Of a stretch of 64,000 nt of DNA, positions 26,688 through 37,559 are shown in pieces (the stretch's first letter is position 1; every line of letters starts with the position of its first letter). This DNA comes from Agrobacterium rosae (GTDB taxonomy: Bacteria; Pseudomonadota; Alphaproteobacteria; Rhizobiales; Rhizobiaceae): the NCBI RefSeq assembly GCF_002915175.1, contig NZ_NXEJ01000008.1, positions 62,001-126,000 of the forward strand. The letters are read 5' to 3'. The position numbers and the translations under genes are program-made. The notes beneath the pieces are model-generated. The model made no database searches. It was given only the letters and a program-made list of their open reading frames with translations, and was not told the DNA's origin.

Positions 26688-28427
26688 TTAGACACCTACT
26701 GGCAGGGACATAGACACCATAATTTCCTGCCATGCCTCATAAGCAGACATCACAGTGTGCATCTGCGCGGTGTGACCGGCGATGAAATCGTCTCCGTAGA
26801 TCGTCTCGTCGGGATACTCGGTTATCAACGTCATTGGTACCGTGTGTCGATCATCAATCGATGAAAGACACGGAAACCCGTTGATGATGCGAAACCCGGT
26901 CTCGCCGGCGTGGATTTCGTAGAGCGCGATCTGGCGATCATTATACTCCAGCAGACCGGGGATCGTACCAAGATGGCGGGTAACCTTGTCGAGCAAGGCC
27001 TCGGCCTGTTCGGTCCAATCAGCGTGATGACGCACGACGAGAAAGAAGCCTTTTGGCAAAGTCCACATCGCGAAATTACGCGGCACATAACCCGAGAGCG
27101 GACGGGTCCATTCGTGCGAGGGATAACCGTGCAGATTGACGTGCAGGGTGGCACCGCTTAAGTCCTGCGCTTTAAAACGGATTTCCTTTTCGTTGAGATA
27201 CGCTCCCGAATTCTCAAATGTCCGGTACTCGAGATCATCTCCCAACGCGGTATAGCGCGCGGCATGATGCATGTGTCTTGGATTATCGACGCGAAGCCTT
27301 TGATGGATGGCGTAACCATCAGGGTTTTCCAGCGGCGAAATGGTGAAATGGGCACCTGCCTTCGTCTGTAATTCACGGGCCGCACGGAGAGCACCGACGA
27401 TGCCTGTCGTTTCATTCGGGTGTTGTCCGCCACTGATCATCACGGCAGCGTCGCTTCCGCTGAAATATCGTGCCGTCACTTGCCTGCCTGATCTGGCGCG
27501 GGCAGTGAACTCGTCGCCACCTATTTCGGTCAACTGATTTGATATCTGATCTGTCGATAGCGGGGCAGCGGCTGTTTCGATTACTTGGTTCGCGCTATCC
27601 AGAAATGCCTTGCCCAATGGCCGGGTTTCGATACGCACCGAAATTCCCGCATCACTTTTGATGACTTCTGGAACGATCTGGCCGGGTTTCAAGCCACGAT
27701 CACCGAGTGGACGACCGGATTTTTTCTGGAAGAATTCGAGAAGCGAGAAGTACAAATCCTCATGAAGGGCTTCCCGCAGACTGACCATCTCATCGCCAAT
27801 GGCAAGCGACAGATCCTCGGAAGGATAAAGGACGCGAATATTGAGCTCATCGAAATAGGGCTCTTCATTTCCCCAATCGTGTCTTGCGACTGCGTTAATG
27901 GCGCTTTCGAACAAGCGCTCGTAGTCCGTTTCAAGCCGCTCACTAAGCTCCCCGTGGCGCAGCCAGCCGGTTGGCGAAACATTGGTTTCTCCAACAATAT
28001 CGATATGGACACGATTTGGCGCGAGCACCTTCAGTGTCTCGGTACCAGCTGCCCGTTTCAGAGAAACGTCATAGAAAAACGCAGCATCTTCACGCGGCAC
28101 AAAGTCGATTTTGATCTTTCCGACCAAAGCGGCCAACGGATAAGCTTCAAGCCGAAACCGATTTGCGGGAGCGTCGGGGTGAACCGGATATGCGATCTGA
28201 ATGCTCTCGACGCCTTCCAGATCGATATCTTCCAGCAAGCTGTGGAGCAACGGCTTGTAGGCACTGCGGATGCGTGCCGTGACGCCTCTTTCTGCAAGGC
28301 GGCGCTCGGCATCACGCCTGCTGTTCACGTCATCGAAGGTCCATGCTTCCAAGGACTGCCCGGCAACCGCTTGTTCGACCAAATCATCAAGAGTGCGCTC
28401 GAATGTCTGGCTGAAAATCTCTGTCAT
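26688..28427 (-). CDS. M14-family zinc carboxypeptidase (predicted cytoplasmic)
   Basis: A 579-residue protein. The catalytic domain is in the C-terminal half: zinc ligands HPNE (His336, Glu339), a further His in NLHGYPSHEW (His433 or His438) and the general-base Glu in ITEYPDET (Glu537). The first 310 residues are a family-specific region I cannot assign. No signal peptide is present, so it should act on peptides already imported. It is the last gene of the operon, 5 bases after the DppC-like permease, which points to cleavage of the imported peptide or peptide-like compound (inference). Confidence 0.85.
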   Translation of the reverse strand: MTEIFSQTFERTLDDLVEQAVAGQSLEAWTFDDVNSRRDAERRLAERGVTARIRSAYKPLLHSLLEDIDLEGVESIQIAYPVHPDAPANRFRLEAYPLAALVGKIKIDFVPREDAAFFYDVSLKRAAGTETLKVLAPNRVHIDIVGETNVSPTGWLRHGELSERLETDYERLFESAINAVARHDWGNEEPYFDELNIRVLYPSEDLSLAIGDEMVSLREALHEDLYFSLLEFFQKKSGRPLGDRGLKPGQIVPEVIKSDAGISVRIETRPLGKAFLDSANQVIETAAAPLSTDQISNQLTEIGGDEFTARARSGRQVTARYFSGSDAAVMISGGQHPNETTGIVGALRAARELQTKAGAHFTISPLENPDGYAIHQRLRVDNPRHMHHAARYTALGDDLEYRTFENSGAYLNEKEIRFKAQDLSGATLHVNLHGYPSHEWTRPLSGYVPRNFAMWTLPKGFFLVVRHHADWTEQAEALLDKVTRHLGTIPGLLEYNDRQIALYEIHAGETGFRIINGFPCLSSIDDRHTVPMTLITEYPDETIYGDDFIAGHTAQMHTVMSAYEAWQEIMVSMSLPVGV

Positions 28428-28432
28428 CGCAT

Positions 28433-29281
28433 TTACCTCGAAGTTCTGCCGGTCGGATCGAGGCTATCGCGCAGCCAGTCGCCCAAAAGATTGAGACCAA
28501 GCACCGTGAAAAGAATCGCTAGGCCTGGGAAGACGCTGACCCACCATGCAATCTGCAAATAGGTGCGACCATCCGCCAGCATGCCACCCCAGCTTGGAAT
28601 GGTCGGATCGACGCCCATGCCGAGGAAGGTCAGGCTGCTTTCCAGCAGGATGTTGTTGGCCACATTCAGCGTCATCAGCACGATGACCGGCCCAACGAGG
28701 TTTGGCAGCAGGTGCTGGAAAATGATGCGCCAGTCTTTGACGCCGATAGCGCGCGCCGAAAGGATGAATTCCCGCTCACGCAGTGTGAGCACCGAGCCGC
28801 GCACGAGGCGCGCATATTGGACCCACTGCGACACGATCAGCAATATGATGGTGTTGGTGAGGCTGCCGCCTACAATGGCAATGAAGGTGATTGCCAGCAG
28901 AATGAAGGGCATGGCAAGCTGAATATCAGCAAAGCGCATGACGACCATGTCCCAGAAGCCGCGATAGTAGCCTGCGATCAGGCCCATCAGAACGCCAAAC
29001 ACGACGGCACCGATGACGGACGTAAAGCCCACCAGCAGCGAAATCTTGCCACCTGCCACGACACGCGCCAGAACATCACGGCCGAGTGGATCAGTGCCGA
29101 ATGGGTGTGCCGCGCTGGCAAATGGTTTTGCCAGTCTTGCCATCAGATCAATCTTTTCCGCACCGCCGGGGAAAAGCACGTCGGACAGAAGCACGGCCGC
29201 GCAGATGACGACGGTCAAGGTTGCACCGAGCACGAATTCAAGGCTGTAGAACCGCGAAAGGCGGAAGGTTTTGGTTGCCAT
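28433..29281 (-). CDS. Peptide-type ABC importer permease (DppC/OppC family)
   Basis: A 282-residue inner-membrane permease. It has the DppC hallmarks: HPFGTDPLGRDVLARV after the first helix, the EAA-like loop (SARAIGVKDWRIIFQHLLPN), LLESSLTFLGMGVDPTIPSWGGML and the C-terminal GDWLRDSLDP. It is 5 bases after the DppB-like gene and 5 bases before the M14 peptidase. Confidence 0.92.
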   Translation of the reverse strand: MATKTFRLSRFYSLEFVLGATLTVVICAAVLLSDVLFPGGAEKIDLMARLAKPFASAAHPFGTDPLGRDVLARVVAGGKISLLVGFTSVIGAVVFGVLMGLIAGYYRGFWDMVVMRFADIQLAMPFILLAITFIAIVGGSLTNTIILLIVSQWVQYARLVRGSVLTLREREFILSARAIGVKDWRIIFQHLLPNLVGPVIVLMTLNVANNILLESSLTFLGMGVDPTIPSWGGMLADGRTYLQIAWWVSVFPGLAILFTVLGLNLLGDWLRDSLDPTGRTSR

Positions 29282-29286
29282 GTCTT

Positions 29287-30210
29287 TTACTCCGTGCGGA
29301 TACGGGGATCGACCAGCCCATAGGCAATATCGACCAGAAGATTGATGCCGACGATCATCAGCGACAGCACGGTAATGACGGCCTGCAACACGGGATAATC
29401 GCGCGCGCCAACGGCATCGAATGCCAACGACCCCATGCCAGGCCAGTTGAACACCCGCTCAATGACGACGATGCCGCCCAGCAACCCGCCGAACTGCAGG
29501 CCGAAATAGGTGATGAGCGGAATAGCGCAGTTGCGCAAAGCGTGTTTGTACAGAACCTTGCTTTCGCTAAGCCCTTTGGCGCGCGCAACCATGATGTATT
29601 GCGATTGCAGCGTGTCGAGCATTGCTGTGCGAACGAGGCGAACATTCGTGGCTGTGAGAATAACGCCCATCGTCACCGCAGGCATGATGTAGCTGACAAA
29701 GCCGCCCTTGCCGCTGGGCGGTAGCCAGCCGAGCGTGATCGAGAACAGCAGGACAAGCATGAGCGCAAGCCAGAAATTTGGAAAGGACAGGCCGAGAAGC
29801 GAGAATATCCTGATGGCCTGATCGATACCCTTCCCTTTCGAGGTCGCCGCCTTGATGCCCAATGGGATCGACAGCGCAATCGAGACAACCATGGAGATGA
29901 AGGCCAGCATTAGCGTTGCTGGCAGTGCATCACCGATCAGGCGCGAGACTGGCGTGCCACCGATGAAGCTCTTGCCAAGGTCTAACGTGACAAGGCCTTT
30001 TAAGAAGTTCATGTATTGCACGAAGAACGGCTGATCTGTGCCCAGCGCGACACGAATGCGCATCAAATCTTCTTCCGTCATGCTGCCACCGCCCTGAAAC
30101 ATAGTAACGGCGGGATCGCCGGTCAGGCGAATGGCGAATGAGACGAGCAGCGTGATGGCGATGACGACGAATAACGCCTGCAACAATCGCTTGATGAGGA
30201 AACCGGCCAC
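29287..30210 (-). CDS. Peptide-type ABC importer permease (DppB/OppB family)
   Basis: A 307-residue permease starting at GTG 30210, with AAGGA 8 bases upstream; the frame extends 19 codons further without a ribosome-binding site. Family features include the N-terminal LIKRLLQALFVVIAIT helix, FLKGLVTLDLGKSF, the PNFWLALML segment and the coupling loop ARAKGLSESKVLYKHALRN. It pairs with the DppC-like subunit. Confidence 0.91.
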   Translation of the reverse strand: MAGFLIKRLLQALFVVIAITLLVSFAIRLTGDPAVTMFQGGGSMTEEDLMRIRVALGTDQPFFVQYMNFLKGLVTLDLGKSFIGGTPVSRLIGDALPATLMLAFISMVVSIALSIPLGIKAATSKGKGIDQAIRIFSLLGLSFPNFWLALMLVLLFSITLGWLPPSGKGGFVSYIMPAVTMGVILTATNVRLVRTAMLDTLQSQYIMVARAKGLSESKVLYKHALRNCAIPLITYFGLQFGGLLGGIVVIERVFNWPGMGSLAFDAVGARDYPVLQAVITVLSLMIVGINLLVDIAYGLVDPRIRTE

Positions 30211-30235
30211 GTTCTTTTCCTTGCAATGGGGACGG

Positions 30236-30262
30236 TGACGCCGCCCAGTGAGAGCGGCGTCA
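30236..30262 (-). terminator. Stem-loop after the first peptide-binding-protein gene
   Basis: TGACGCCGC pairs perfectly with GCGGCGTCA across a 9-base loop, 11 bases after the binding-protein stop and ahead of the permease gene. No T-run follows. Confidence 0.7.
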
Positions 30263-30273
30263 AACATTCATTC

Positions 30274-31806
30274 TTACTCGACGGTGACGTCGGTCAGTTT
30301 CAGGCGGTTATCCGGTGGGGCGATGAAGCCTTTGACCTTCTTGCTGACGCCGTAGATCGCGTTGGTATTGTAAAGCGGCAGCTCAAGGGCCTTCTCGGCA
30401 GTCGCTTTGCCGATTTCCTTAAGGATGCGCTCACGCTCTGCGCGGTCCGTCAGTGGGCGCTGGGATTCCAGCAACTTGTCGAGTGCTGCGTCCTTTTCGT
30501 AAGGGTTCCACTTTTCACCGGAGTGGTACATGGAATAAGCGGTGTTATCGTAATCGAAGGTCCAGCCACCCCACTTCTGCTGGAACATGGCACCGGTCTT
30601 GCCCTGCGGAATGATGTCATTCAGCAGAACGTTGGTTTCATAAGGCTTGATCGTCGCGGTAATGCCGACCATCTGGAGATAGCTGGCAATAACCTGCGTA
30701 ACCTCGTTCATCGTCGCATCATTGCCGCGAATATCGATCTGAACCGTTGCACCCGGCTTTACGCCAGCTTCAGCTAAAAGCTTCTTTGCTCCTTCCGGAT
30801 CGTAAGGAAGCGGCTTTAGTTCGGGGTCGTAACCGAAGGACAGTGCGCCCTGGAAGCTTGCGATTTCAGCGCCCTGCCCTGCTAGGATCGACTTGACGAT
30901 GGTCGCACGATCCACTGCCATAATGATCGCCTTGCGAACCTTCGGGTCGGCAGTAATGCCATCACGCGTGTTGAAACGCAGGGCGTCGACGGTTGGGCCG
31001 GGAACGCTCACGATTTCCAGATTGGAATCGCCCTGAATGACCGGCAGCATGCCAATAGGGATTGTCGGCGGAATGACGAGATCGACACGGCCAGCCTGAA
31101 GCTCGGCAACGGCTGTCGCCGGTTCGGAGATAAAGCGATAATCGAGCTCAGAAAGCTTCGGTGCGCCGCCCCAGTAATCGGGGTTGGCTTCGAGCTTGAT
31201 GTTCACCTTCGGCGCATAGGACACGAATTTGAACGCACCTGTCCCGACCGGATTGGTGTTGAAGTTGTCTTCACCCTTTTCCTGGATGTATTTCGGCGGC
31301 ACGATCATGGCACCGTATCCGGCAAGCTTGGTCAAAAGAACGGGATCAGGAGCCTTCAGCTTCATGTCCACGGTGTTTTCATCGATGATCTCGACACTTT
31401 CGATGGCGGTATAGTTGGAACGCTGTGGACCCTTCGCACCCTGTTCGCCAAGCAGACGATCAAAGGTGAACTTGACAGCTTCAGCGTTGAATGGCTCGCC
31501 ATTGTGGAACTTAACGTTCTGGCGAAGCTTGAAGCGAATGCGCTTGCCTTCGTCCAGCTCTTCCCAAGACTCAGCAAGACCCGGTACGAGCTTCAGGTCA
31601 GGGCCGCGATAGGTCAGGCCATCGAAAATGTTGGTGGCAACGGCAGCCCACTGGACCAGAAACGTATCGATGGGGTCCCAGCTGCCCGGGTCCTGTGGCG
31701 TGGAAATCGTCATTTTTCCGGCTGCGAGTGCCGGTGCGGCAGCAAAAGCCACGCTTGACAGGGCAAGCGCCACGAAGGCCGTCAGCCCCCTGTTTGTTCT
31801 GGTCAT
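30274..31806 (-). CDS. Periplasmic peptide-type binding protein (DppA/OppA family 5)
   Basis: A 510-residue family 5 solute-binding protein. Its signal peptide is about 28 residues (MTRTNRGLT to APALA, before AGKMTIS). Family features are the early GSWDPIDTF, the NVKFHNGEPFNAEAVKFTFDR motif, NPVGTGAFKFVSYAP and the C-terminal lobe ending LPLYNTNAIYGVSKKVKGF. It would deliver peptides or similar compounds to the DppBC-type permeases. The ligand cannot be read from sequence. Confidence 0.91.
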   Translation of the reverse strand: MTRTNRGLTAFVALALSSVAFAAAPALAAGKMTISTPQDPGSWDPIDTFLVQWAAVATNIFDGLTYRGPDLKLVPGLAESWEELDEGKRIRFKLRQNVKFHNGEPFNAEAVKFTFDRLLGEQGAKGPQRSNYTAIESVEIIDENTVDMKLKAPDPVLLTKLAGYGAMIVPPKYIQEKGEDNFNTNPVGTGAFKFVSYAPKVNIKLEANPDYWGGAPKLSELDYRFISEPATAVAELQAGRVDLVIPPTIPIGMLPVIQGDSNLEIVSVPGPTVDALRFNTRDGITADPKVRKAIIMAVDRATIVKSILAGQGAEIASFQGALSFGYDPELKPLPYDPEGAKKLLAEAGVKPGATVQIDIRGNDATMNEVTQVIASYLQMVGITATIKPYETNVLLNDIIPQGKTGAMFQQKWGGWTFDYDNTAYSMYHSGEKWNPYEKDAALDKLLESQRPLTDRAERERILKEIGKATAEKALELPLYNTNAIYGVSKKVKGFIAPPDNRLKLTDVTVE

Positions 31807-31847
31807 TGATCTGTTCCTCTCAGATAGATGCGATTTTTCGCGGTTTT

Positions 31848-33674
31848 TCAGGCGCTTCTTGCAACGAAGTGGCCTGGATTGATTTCCTCGTGAACGAGAA
31901 TGGCTGGTTCATCGCCAACGCGACGGACTGGATTGGGAATTTCGCCCTCGATCATTGCCGTTTGCCTGACGGCTGCGGGATCAGCGACCGGCACTGCCGA
32001 CAGCAACCGGCGCGTGTAATCATGCGTCGGTGTCTCAAAGACCTGTCGGCGGCTGCCCAGCTCCATGATCTGGCCGAGATAGAGGACGGCAACGCGGTGG
32101 CTGATCTTCTCAACCACAGCCATGTCATGGCTGATGAACAGGTAGGCGAGACCGCGCTCGGCCTGCAAATCCATAAACAGGTTGATGATCTGCGCTTGAA
32201 TGGACACGTCGAGCGCAGATAGCGCTTCGTCGGCGATAATCAGCTTCGGATCAGATGCCAATGCACGCGCGATGCAGACGCGCTGGCGCTGGCCACCCGA
32301 GAACTCGTGAGGGTAGCGCTCGGCCACGGCGGAGCTCAGGCCAACGCGTTCGAGGAGTTCGTCGACCCGACGACGAACGGCCTTGCTGCCGGAGATCAGG
32401 CCGTGCGTGTTGATCGGCTCGGCAATCGAAAAACCAATCGTCTTGCGCGGATCGAGCGAGGCAAATGGGTCTTGGAAAATGTATTGGACTTCCTGTCGCA
32501 TGCGAAAACGTTCCGCTGCCGACATGGATGAGTATGTCCGCCCGGCAAAGGCGATCTCGCCGCCCATCGACGTTTGAAGCTGCTGGATCGTGCGACCGAT
32601 GGTCGATTTGCCGGAGCCGGATTCACCAACCAGTGCCAATGTCTCCCCCGGATGAATGTCAAAACTAACATTCTGGACGGCACTAAGACGGTGGGTCGCC
32701 TTGCCAAACAGGTTCTTCTTCACATCGAACCGAACCAGCAAATCCTTGACCGACAGAAGCGGCTTTTGGTCATACTTTGCAGTGTCCTGAACCCGCTCAT
32801 CTCCAATTATTTTTGGCTTGCCATCTTCCAGCACCGTCAGCGGCGTGCGCTTGGGGAAATCTTCGCCCGTCATGCTGCCAAGACGTGGCACGGCTGAGAG
32901 AAGCATGCGGGTATAGGGGTGTTGCGGGTTGGCAAATATCTGGCCGACAGGGCCTTCCTCGACCTTCTTGCCTTTCCACATGACGACGACGTCATCGGCC
33001 ATTTCGGCAACGACACCCATGTCATGCGTGATGAAGACCATGGCCATGCCAAGTTCTTTTTGCAGGTCACGCATGATGTTGAGGATTTGCGCCTGGATGG
33101 TGACGTCGAGAGCCGTGGTCGGCTCGTCTGCAATCAGGAGCTTCGGGCGGCAGGCCAGCGCCATGGCAATCATGACGCGCTGTCGCATTCCACCCGACAA
33201 TTGGTGCGGATAGCGATCCAGAAGTGCGGCAGAATCTGGCAAGCGCACCATATCGAGAAGCCTGCGCGCCTCTGCCGAGGCGGCCGCTTTGCCCATCTTC
33301 TCGTGAAGGATGAGCACCTCGCAAATCTGATCACCGATGGTGAAAACAGGATTGAGCGAGGTCATCGGCTCCTGAAAAATCATGGCAATGTCTTTACCAC
33401 GGATGGAACGCATGTCCTTTTGCGAGACCTGAAGCAAATTCTTGTCACCGAACATGATCCGGCCGCTGGGAAATTTTGCGCCCATCATATCGGCCAAGCG
33501 CATGGTCGAAAGCGATGTTACCGACTTCCCTGACCCCGACTCACCCACGACAGCGACGGTTTTTCCTGCGGCGACCGAGAAGGAAAGATCATCAACGACG
33601 CGACTGCTGCCAAACTCGACACTCAACCCTTCGACCGAAAGAAGCGGCGTGGGTTTGTCAATTGCGTTCATCAT
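31848..33674 (-). CDS. Fused peptide-type ABC importer ATPase (DppD-DppF in one chain)
   Basis: A 608-residue protein with two ATPase domains in one chain. Domain 1 has Walker A GESGSGKS, signature LSGGMRQRV and Walker [13 protein letters not shown]; domain 2 has [18 protein letters not shown] and [12 protein letters not shown]. Each is followed by an oligopeptide-transporter C-terminal segment ([30 protein letters not shown]). The start at 33674 is one of two adjacent ATGs, with GGAG upstream. It is the promoter-proximal gene of the M14-peptidase operon, an unusual position for the ATPase, which normally comes last. Confidence 0.92.
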   Translation of the reverse strand: MMNAIDKPTPLLSVEGLSVEFGSSRVVDDLSFSVAAGKTVAVVGESGSGKSVTSLSTMRLADMMGAKFPSGRIMFGDKNLLQVSQKDMRSIRGKDIAMIFQEPMTSLNPVFTIGDQICEVLILHEKMGKAAASAEARRLLDMVRLPDSAALLDRYPHQLSGGMRQRVMIAMALACRPKLLIADEPTTALDVTIQAQILNIMRDLQKELGMAMVFITHDMGVVAEMADDVVVMWKGKKVEEGPVGQIFANPQHPYTRMLLSAVPRLGSMTGEDFPKRTPLTVLEDGKPKIIGDERVQDTAKYDQKPLLSVKDLLVRFDVKKNLFGKATHRLSAVQNVSFDIHPGETLALVGESGSGKSTIGRTIQQLQTSMGGEIAFAGRTYSSMSAAERFRMRQEVQYIFQDPFASLDPRKTIGFSIAEPINTHGLISGSKAVRRRVDELLERVGLSSAVAERYPHEFSGGQRQRVCIARALASDPKLIIADEALSALDVSIQAQIINLFMDLQAERGLAYLFISHDMAVVEKISHRVAVLYLGQIMELGSRRQVFETPTHDYTRRLLSAVPVADPAAVRQTAMIEGEIPNPVRRVGDEPAILVHEEINPGHFVARSA

Positions 33675-33815
33675 GTGTGCGTCTCCGTCGGCGCTTGCGC
33701 AGTCTGGCCTAGGCAAGTGTCGCGCTGTCGATCGACGGTCGAACAAGGGATGCAATTGCCCCCGCACTTAACGCTTCAGACTTGACGCAACAGACCCTAG
33801 CTTCTGACAAAGACG

Positions 33816-33840
33816 CTACTAAAGTAGGACAATAATGTCC
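33816..33840. promoter_or_regulatory. Two abutting palindromes upstream of the first peptide importer operon
   Basis: CTACT-AA-AGTAG is followed, sharing one base, by GGACA-ATAA-TGTCC. They lie about 140-165 bases upstream of the fused ATPase start in the only sizeable gap before that operon, a plausible regulator-binding region. Confidence 0.45.
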
Positions 33841-33923
33841 ATACTGTTGAACAATTTTCTGTCATTGCCTAACAAATACGCATCTTGATGCAAATCGTGA
33901 TTGGGTGCCCCACCACCAGACTG

Positions 33924-35750
33924 TCAGATCAAAACTTCATGTCCCGGCGATACCAGTTGATAGGTCCGTCGGGGCGGGACATACCCGGTCAGTCGAATGG
34001 GGCTCTGGAGTTCATCGATTGGGGCGTTACGGCGGAAGCCTCTTCGCGCAGGATCGGGTACAGGCACCGCTGCCATCAGTTTTCTGGTGTAAGGATGCTG
34101 CGGGTTTGCAAAGATCGAAGCCCTCGGACCGATCTCCACGATTTCCCCCAGATACATGACCGCCACCCGGTGACTCACCCGCTCCACCACAGCCATGTCA
34201 TGGCTGATAAACAGGAAGGCGATCTTGAACTGCTCCTGCAAATCGAGCAGCAGATTGCATACCTGCGCCTTGATCGACACATCGAGAGCCGACACGCTTT
34301 CATCGGCTATGATGACCTTGGGATTGAGTGCCAACGCGCGGGCAATAGCGATACGCTGGCGCTGGCCGCCGGAAAATTCATGCGGATAGCGGTCCATCAT
34401 CGAGGCGGAGAGGCCCACGCGTTCCAGCAGATCGGCAGCCATCTGCTTTGCCTCCGATGAGGTGGCAATCTTGTGCTTGATCATCGGTTCCGCCACCGCG
34501 TAACCTACAGTCATGCGGGGATTGAGGCTGGAGAAAGGATCCTGAAAGATCATCTGCACGCTGCGGCGCATGTTGCGGAGCGCGACTTGATCCAGCTTCA
34601 GAACATCGAAACCGTCAAGGGTCACGTTTCCACTGCGTGGCTCCACCAGACGGGCGATGGAGCGACCAGTGGTGGATTTTCCACAGCCGGATTCGCCGAC
34701 AAGAGACAGGGTTTCGCCCTGAAACAGATCAAAGGAAACATTCTCTACGGCATGGACGGCACCGGTCGTTCGGCCAAAAAGGCCCGAACCAATATCAAAA
34801 CGTGTCACGAGATTCTTAACTGAAAGAACGGGCGTCTTGCCCCCCTCGACGGTATTCGGCACCTCTTTTGCCTCGGAAATCTCGCCACTAGCCATATCCA
34901 CTCGCGGGAACCGGAGCGGCCATTCGCGCCCTTCCATGGAGCCGAGTTTCGGCACGGCTGCAAGCAAGGCGCGGGTATAGGGGTGCTGTCCGCGATGGAA
35001 AATATCGGCCGTTTCACCGGTCTCGACCTGGTCGCCACGGAACATGACGATGGTGCGGTCGGCGATTTCAGCAACGACACCCATATCGTGCGTGATGAAA
35101 AGAACGGCCATGCCCTCTTCTTCCTGCAACTGCTTGATGAGGTCGAGGATCTGGCCCTGGATTGTGACGTCGAGCGCGGTTGTCGGCTCGTCGGCTATCA
35201 AAAGCTTCGGTCTGGACGCCAGCGCCATGGCGATCATAACACGCTGGCGCATTCCCCCGGAAAACTGGTGCGGATATTCATCGAAGCGGCTCTCAGCGTT
35301 CGGAATGCGAACCTTCTCCAGAAGCCGAATAGTCTCTACCTGTGCCTGCGCTTTATTCATGCCCTTGTGACGCGTCAGGACTTCGGAAATCTGCCGACCA
35401 ATGGTGAAGACAGGGTTGAGCGATGTCATCGGCTCCTGAAAAATCATCGCCATATCGTTGCCGCGCACGGTCCGCATCTCCTTTTCGGAAATGCCCAGAA
35501 TATCTCTCCCACCCAGCAAAACCTTACCTTCGATGCGGCTGGAGCGTGCTTCGAGTAGGCGCATGATAGAGAGCGAGGTAACGCTTTTGCCCGATCCACT
35601 TTCACCGACGATAGCCACCGTTTCACCGGCCTTCACATCGAACGACAGATCACGAACGACGCTCTTCCATTCACCATCCACCAGAAACGACGTGGTAAGA
35701 TTTTTTACCGAGAGAACGGTATCTGACGATGTTTTGACAGGTTCGGTCAT
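33924..35750 (-). CDS. Fused peptide-type ABC importer ATPase (GsiA-like)
   Basis: A 608-residue double ATPase. Domain 1: [29 protein letters not shown]. Domain 2: [30 protein letters not shown]. Both halves carry the oligopeptide-transporter extension ([24 protein letters not shown]). The start at 35750 has AAGG about 8 bases upstream and lies 4 bases after the gamma-glutamyltransferase stop. As in the glutathione importer GsiABCD, a single fused ATPase energises the two permeases. Confidence 0.92.
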   Translation of the reverse strand: MTEPVKTSSDTVLSVKNLTTSFLVDGEWKSVVRDLSFDVKAGETVAIVGESGSGKSVTSLSIMRLLEARSSRIEGKVLLGGRDILGISEKEMRTVRGNDMAMIFQEPMTSLNPVFTIGRQISEVLTRHKGMNKAQAQVETIRLLEKVRIPNAESRFDEYPHQFSGGMRQRVMIAMALASRPKLLIADEPTTALDVTIQGQILDLIKQLQEEEGMAVLFITHDMGVVAEIADRTIVMFRGDQVETGETADIFHRGQHPYTRALLAAVPKLGSMEGREWPLRFPRVDMASGEISEAKEVPNTVEGGKTPVLSVKNLVTRFDIGSGLFGRTTGAVHAVENVSFDLFQGETLSLVGESGCGKSTTGRSIARLVEPRSGNVTLDGFDVLKLDQVALRNMRRSVQMIFQDPFSSLNPRMTVGYAVAEPMIKHKIATSSEAKQMAADLLERVGLSASMMDRYPHEFSGGQRQRIAIARALALNPKVIIADESVSALDVSIKAQVCNLLLDLQEQFKIAFLFISHDMAVVERVSHRVAVMYLGEIVEIGPRASIFANPQHPYTRKLMAAVPVPDPARRGFRRNAPIDELQSPIRLTGYVPPRRTYQLVSPGHEVLI

Positions 35751-35754
35751 GGAA

Positions 35755-37539
35755 CTACCTTCCAACCGCATAGGCCTGCATCAGGCGCGGGGTTGCTGCG
35801 GCACGCAGAAGACCATCGGCATCTCGCCGCGCTGCGGTCAGGCGACCAACTGTCCACGGGTCGGCTTCGGAGATATCATGTCCACGCGCCCGGAGAGCGG
35901 AAAGTGCAGCATCACCAATGCTGCGCTCGATCATCACATTGCCGGGCTGGCGAGTGCGTGGATAGAACGAACCGGGGAAGTGCGTCGTATGGAACAGCGG
36001 CAGATCGATTGCCTCCTGCAAATTCATGCCGAAATGTGCATAGCGCAGGAAGAAAGCTAGTTGCCACTGGTCCTGCTGATCACCGCCGGGCGTCCCGAAA
36101 GCAAGCGTCGGCCTGCCCTCGAACAGGCCAAGCGAGGGCGTCAGCGTCGTGCGGGGGCGCTTTCCGGGTGCCAGAGATGTAGGCAGGCCCGGCTTCATCC
36201 AGAACATCTGCGCACGAGAATTGAGGCAGAAACCAAGGCCCGGCACGATGGGCGAAGACTGCAACCAGCCACCGGATGGCGTAACCGATACCATATTGCC
36301 TTCGCGGTCGATGACATCGATATGCACGGTATCGCCGCGCTTCTCGGTAAGGTGCGACATGGTCGGCTCATAGACGGCACCGATGCCTGCCATGGAATTG
36401 AGCATACCAATGGTAAGGTCATGCTGTGCATCGAAACCGGGAATTCTGCCGGGGCGCAGGTCCATCGAAGCCTTGTCGGTGATTAGCTTGCGGCGTTCGT
36501 CATTATATCCATCCGAGAGAAGGGTCTGGATCGGGATTTGCGAGAATTCCGGATCGCCGTAATAGACTTCGCGGTCGGCATAGGAAAGCTTCATGGCTTC
36601 CACAACGGTGTGGACGAAATCCACGCCCGCCGGGTCCATCGAACCGATATCGATGCCCTTGAGCAGAGCCAGCGATTGCAGCAGAACAGGGCCCTGCCCC
36701 CAGGACCCGGTCTTGGCGATGGTCCAGCCATGATAATCATAGGTCGTAGGTTCTTCGATGGTGGCTTGCCAATTGGCCATATCCTGTGCCGTCAGCACGC
36801 CCTTGTGACGGTTGCCGCTGGCATCCATGACCTCTGCGGTCTTGAGATAGTCGCCGATCGCCTCGGCAACGAAGCCGCGATAAAACGCGTCACGTGCGGC
36901 ATCGATGCCAGCCTCACGGCCGGGTTTCGCCTCTGCTTCGGAAATGATGCGCTTCCACGTTTCAGCCAGAACCGGGTTCTTGAAGCTTGAAAGCGATTCC
37001 GGTGCTGCACCGCCCGGCAACCACGTCTCATAGGAAGTCGGCCACTCCTTTTGGAAGAAATCCGCCAGCCCCTTGATGGTCGCGGACACGCGCGGCAGCA
37101 TCGGATGACCGTTTTCGAGATAGTAGATGGAGGGTTCCAGCACATCGCGAACGGTCATGGTGCCGTAATCTCGCAGCATCAGCATCCAGCCGTCAAAGGC
37201 ACCGGGAATGACGGTGGCCAGCAAGCCATCGCCCGGAATGAGATCGATACCTTCTGCCGTGTAATGTTCGATGGTCGCCGCTGCCGGTGCGGTACCCTGC
37301 GCGCAGATGACTTCGACCTTGTCTTTCTTTTTCGAATAGATGATGGCGGGCATGTCACCACCGGGACCGTTCAGATGCGGCTCCAGAACCTGCAGCACGA
37401 AACCGGTCGCGACGGCGGCATCGAAAGCATTGCCGCCTTTTTCGAGAATGCTCATGCCGACAGCCGAGGCAATCCAGTGCGTGGATGTGACGACGCCGAA
37501 CGTACCAAGAATTTCAGGGCGGGTTGTGAAAGTGGTCAT
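35755..37539 (-). CDS. ggt: Gamma-glutamyltransferase-family hydrolase (predicted cytoplasmic)
   Basis: A 594-residue Ntn-hydrolase proenzyme. The ATG at 37539 with AAGGA 7 bases upstream is the start; the frame runs another 179 codons upstream only through the permease gene. GGT features include the early [28 protein letters not shown] region and the autoprocessing site before Thr404 ([14 protein letters not shown]). Thr404 would become the nucleophile after cleavage. There is no signal peptide, whereas classic GGT is periplasmic, so this enzyme should act on imported gamma-glutamyl compounds. It sits inside the importer operon, between permease and ATPase. Confidence 0.88.
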   Translation of the reverse strand: MTTFTTRPEILGTFGVVTSTHWIASAVGMSILEKGGNAFDAAVATGFVLQVLEPHLNGPGGDMPAIIYSKKKDKVEVICAQGTAPAAATIEHYTAEGIDLIPGDGLLATVIPGAFDGWMLMLRDYGTMTVRDVLEPSIYYLENGHPMLPRVSATIKGLADFFQKEWPTSYETWLPGGAAPESLSSFKNPVLAETWKRIISEAEAKPGREAGIDAARDAFYRGFVAEAIGDYLKTAEVMDASGNRHKGVLTAQDMANWQATIEEPTTYDYHGWTIAKTGSWGQGPVLLQSLALLKGIDIGSMDPAGVDFVHTVVEAMKLSYADREVYYGDPEFSQIPIQTLLSDGYNDERRKLITDKASMDLRPGRIPGFDAQHDLTIGMLNSMAGIGAVYEPTMSHLTEKRGDTVHIDVIDREGNMVSVTPSGGWLQSSPIVPGLGFCLNSRAQMFWMKPGLPTSLAPGKRPRTTLTPSLGLFEGRPTLAFGTPGGDQQDQWQLAFFLRYAHFGMNLQEAIDLPLFHTTHFPGSFYPRTRQPGNVMIERSIGDAALSALRARGHDISEADPWTVGRLTAARRDADGLLRAAATPRLMQAYAVGR

Positions 37540-37559
37540 TGCAGTATCCTTTGGAATTC

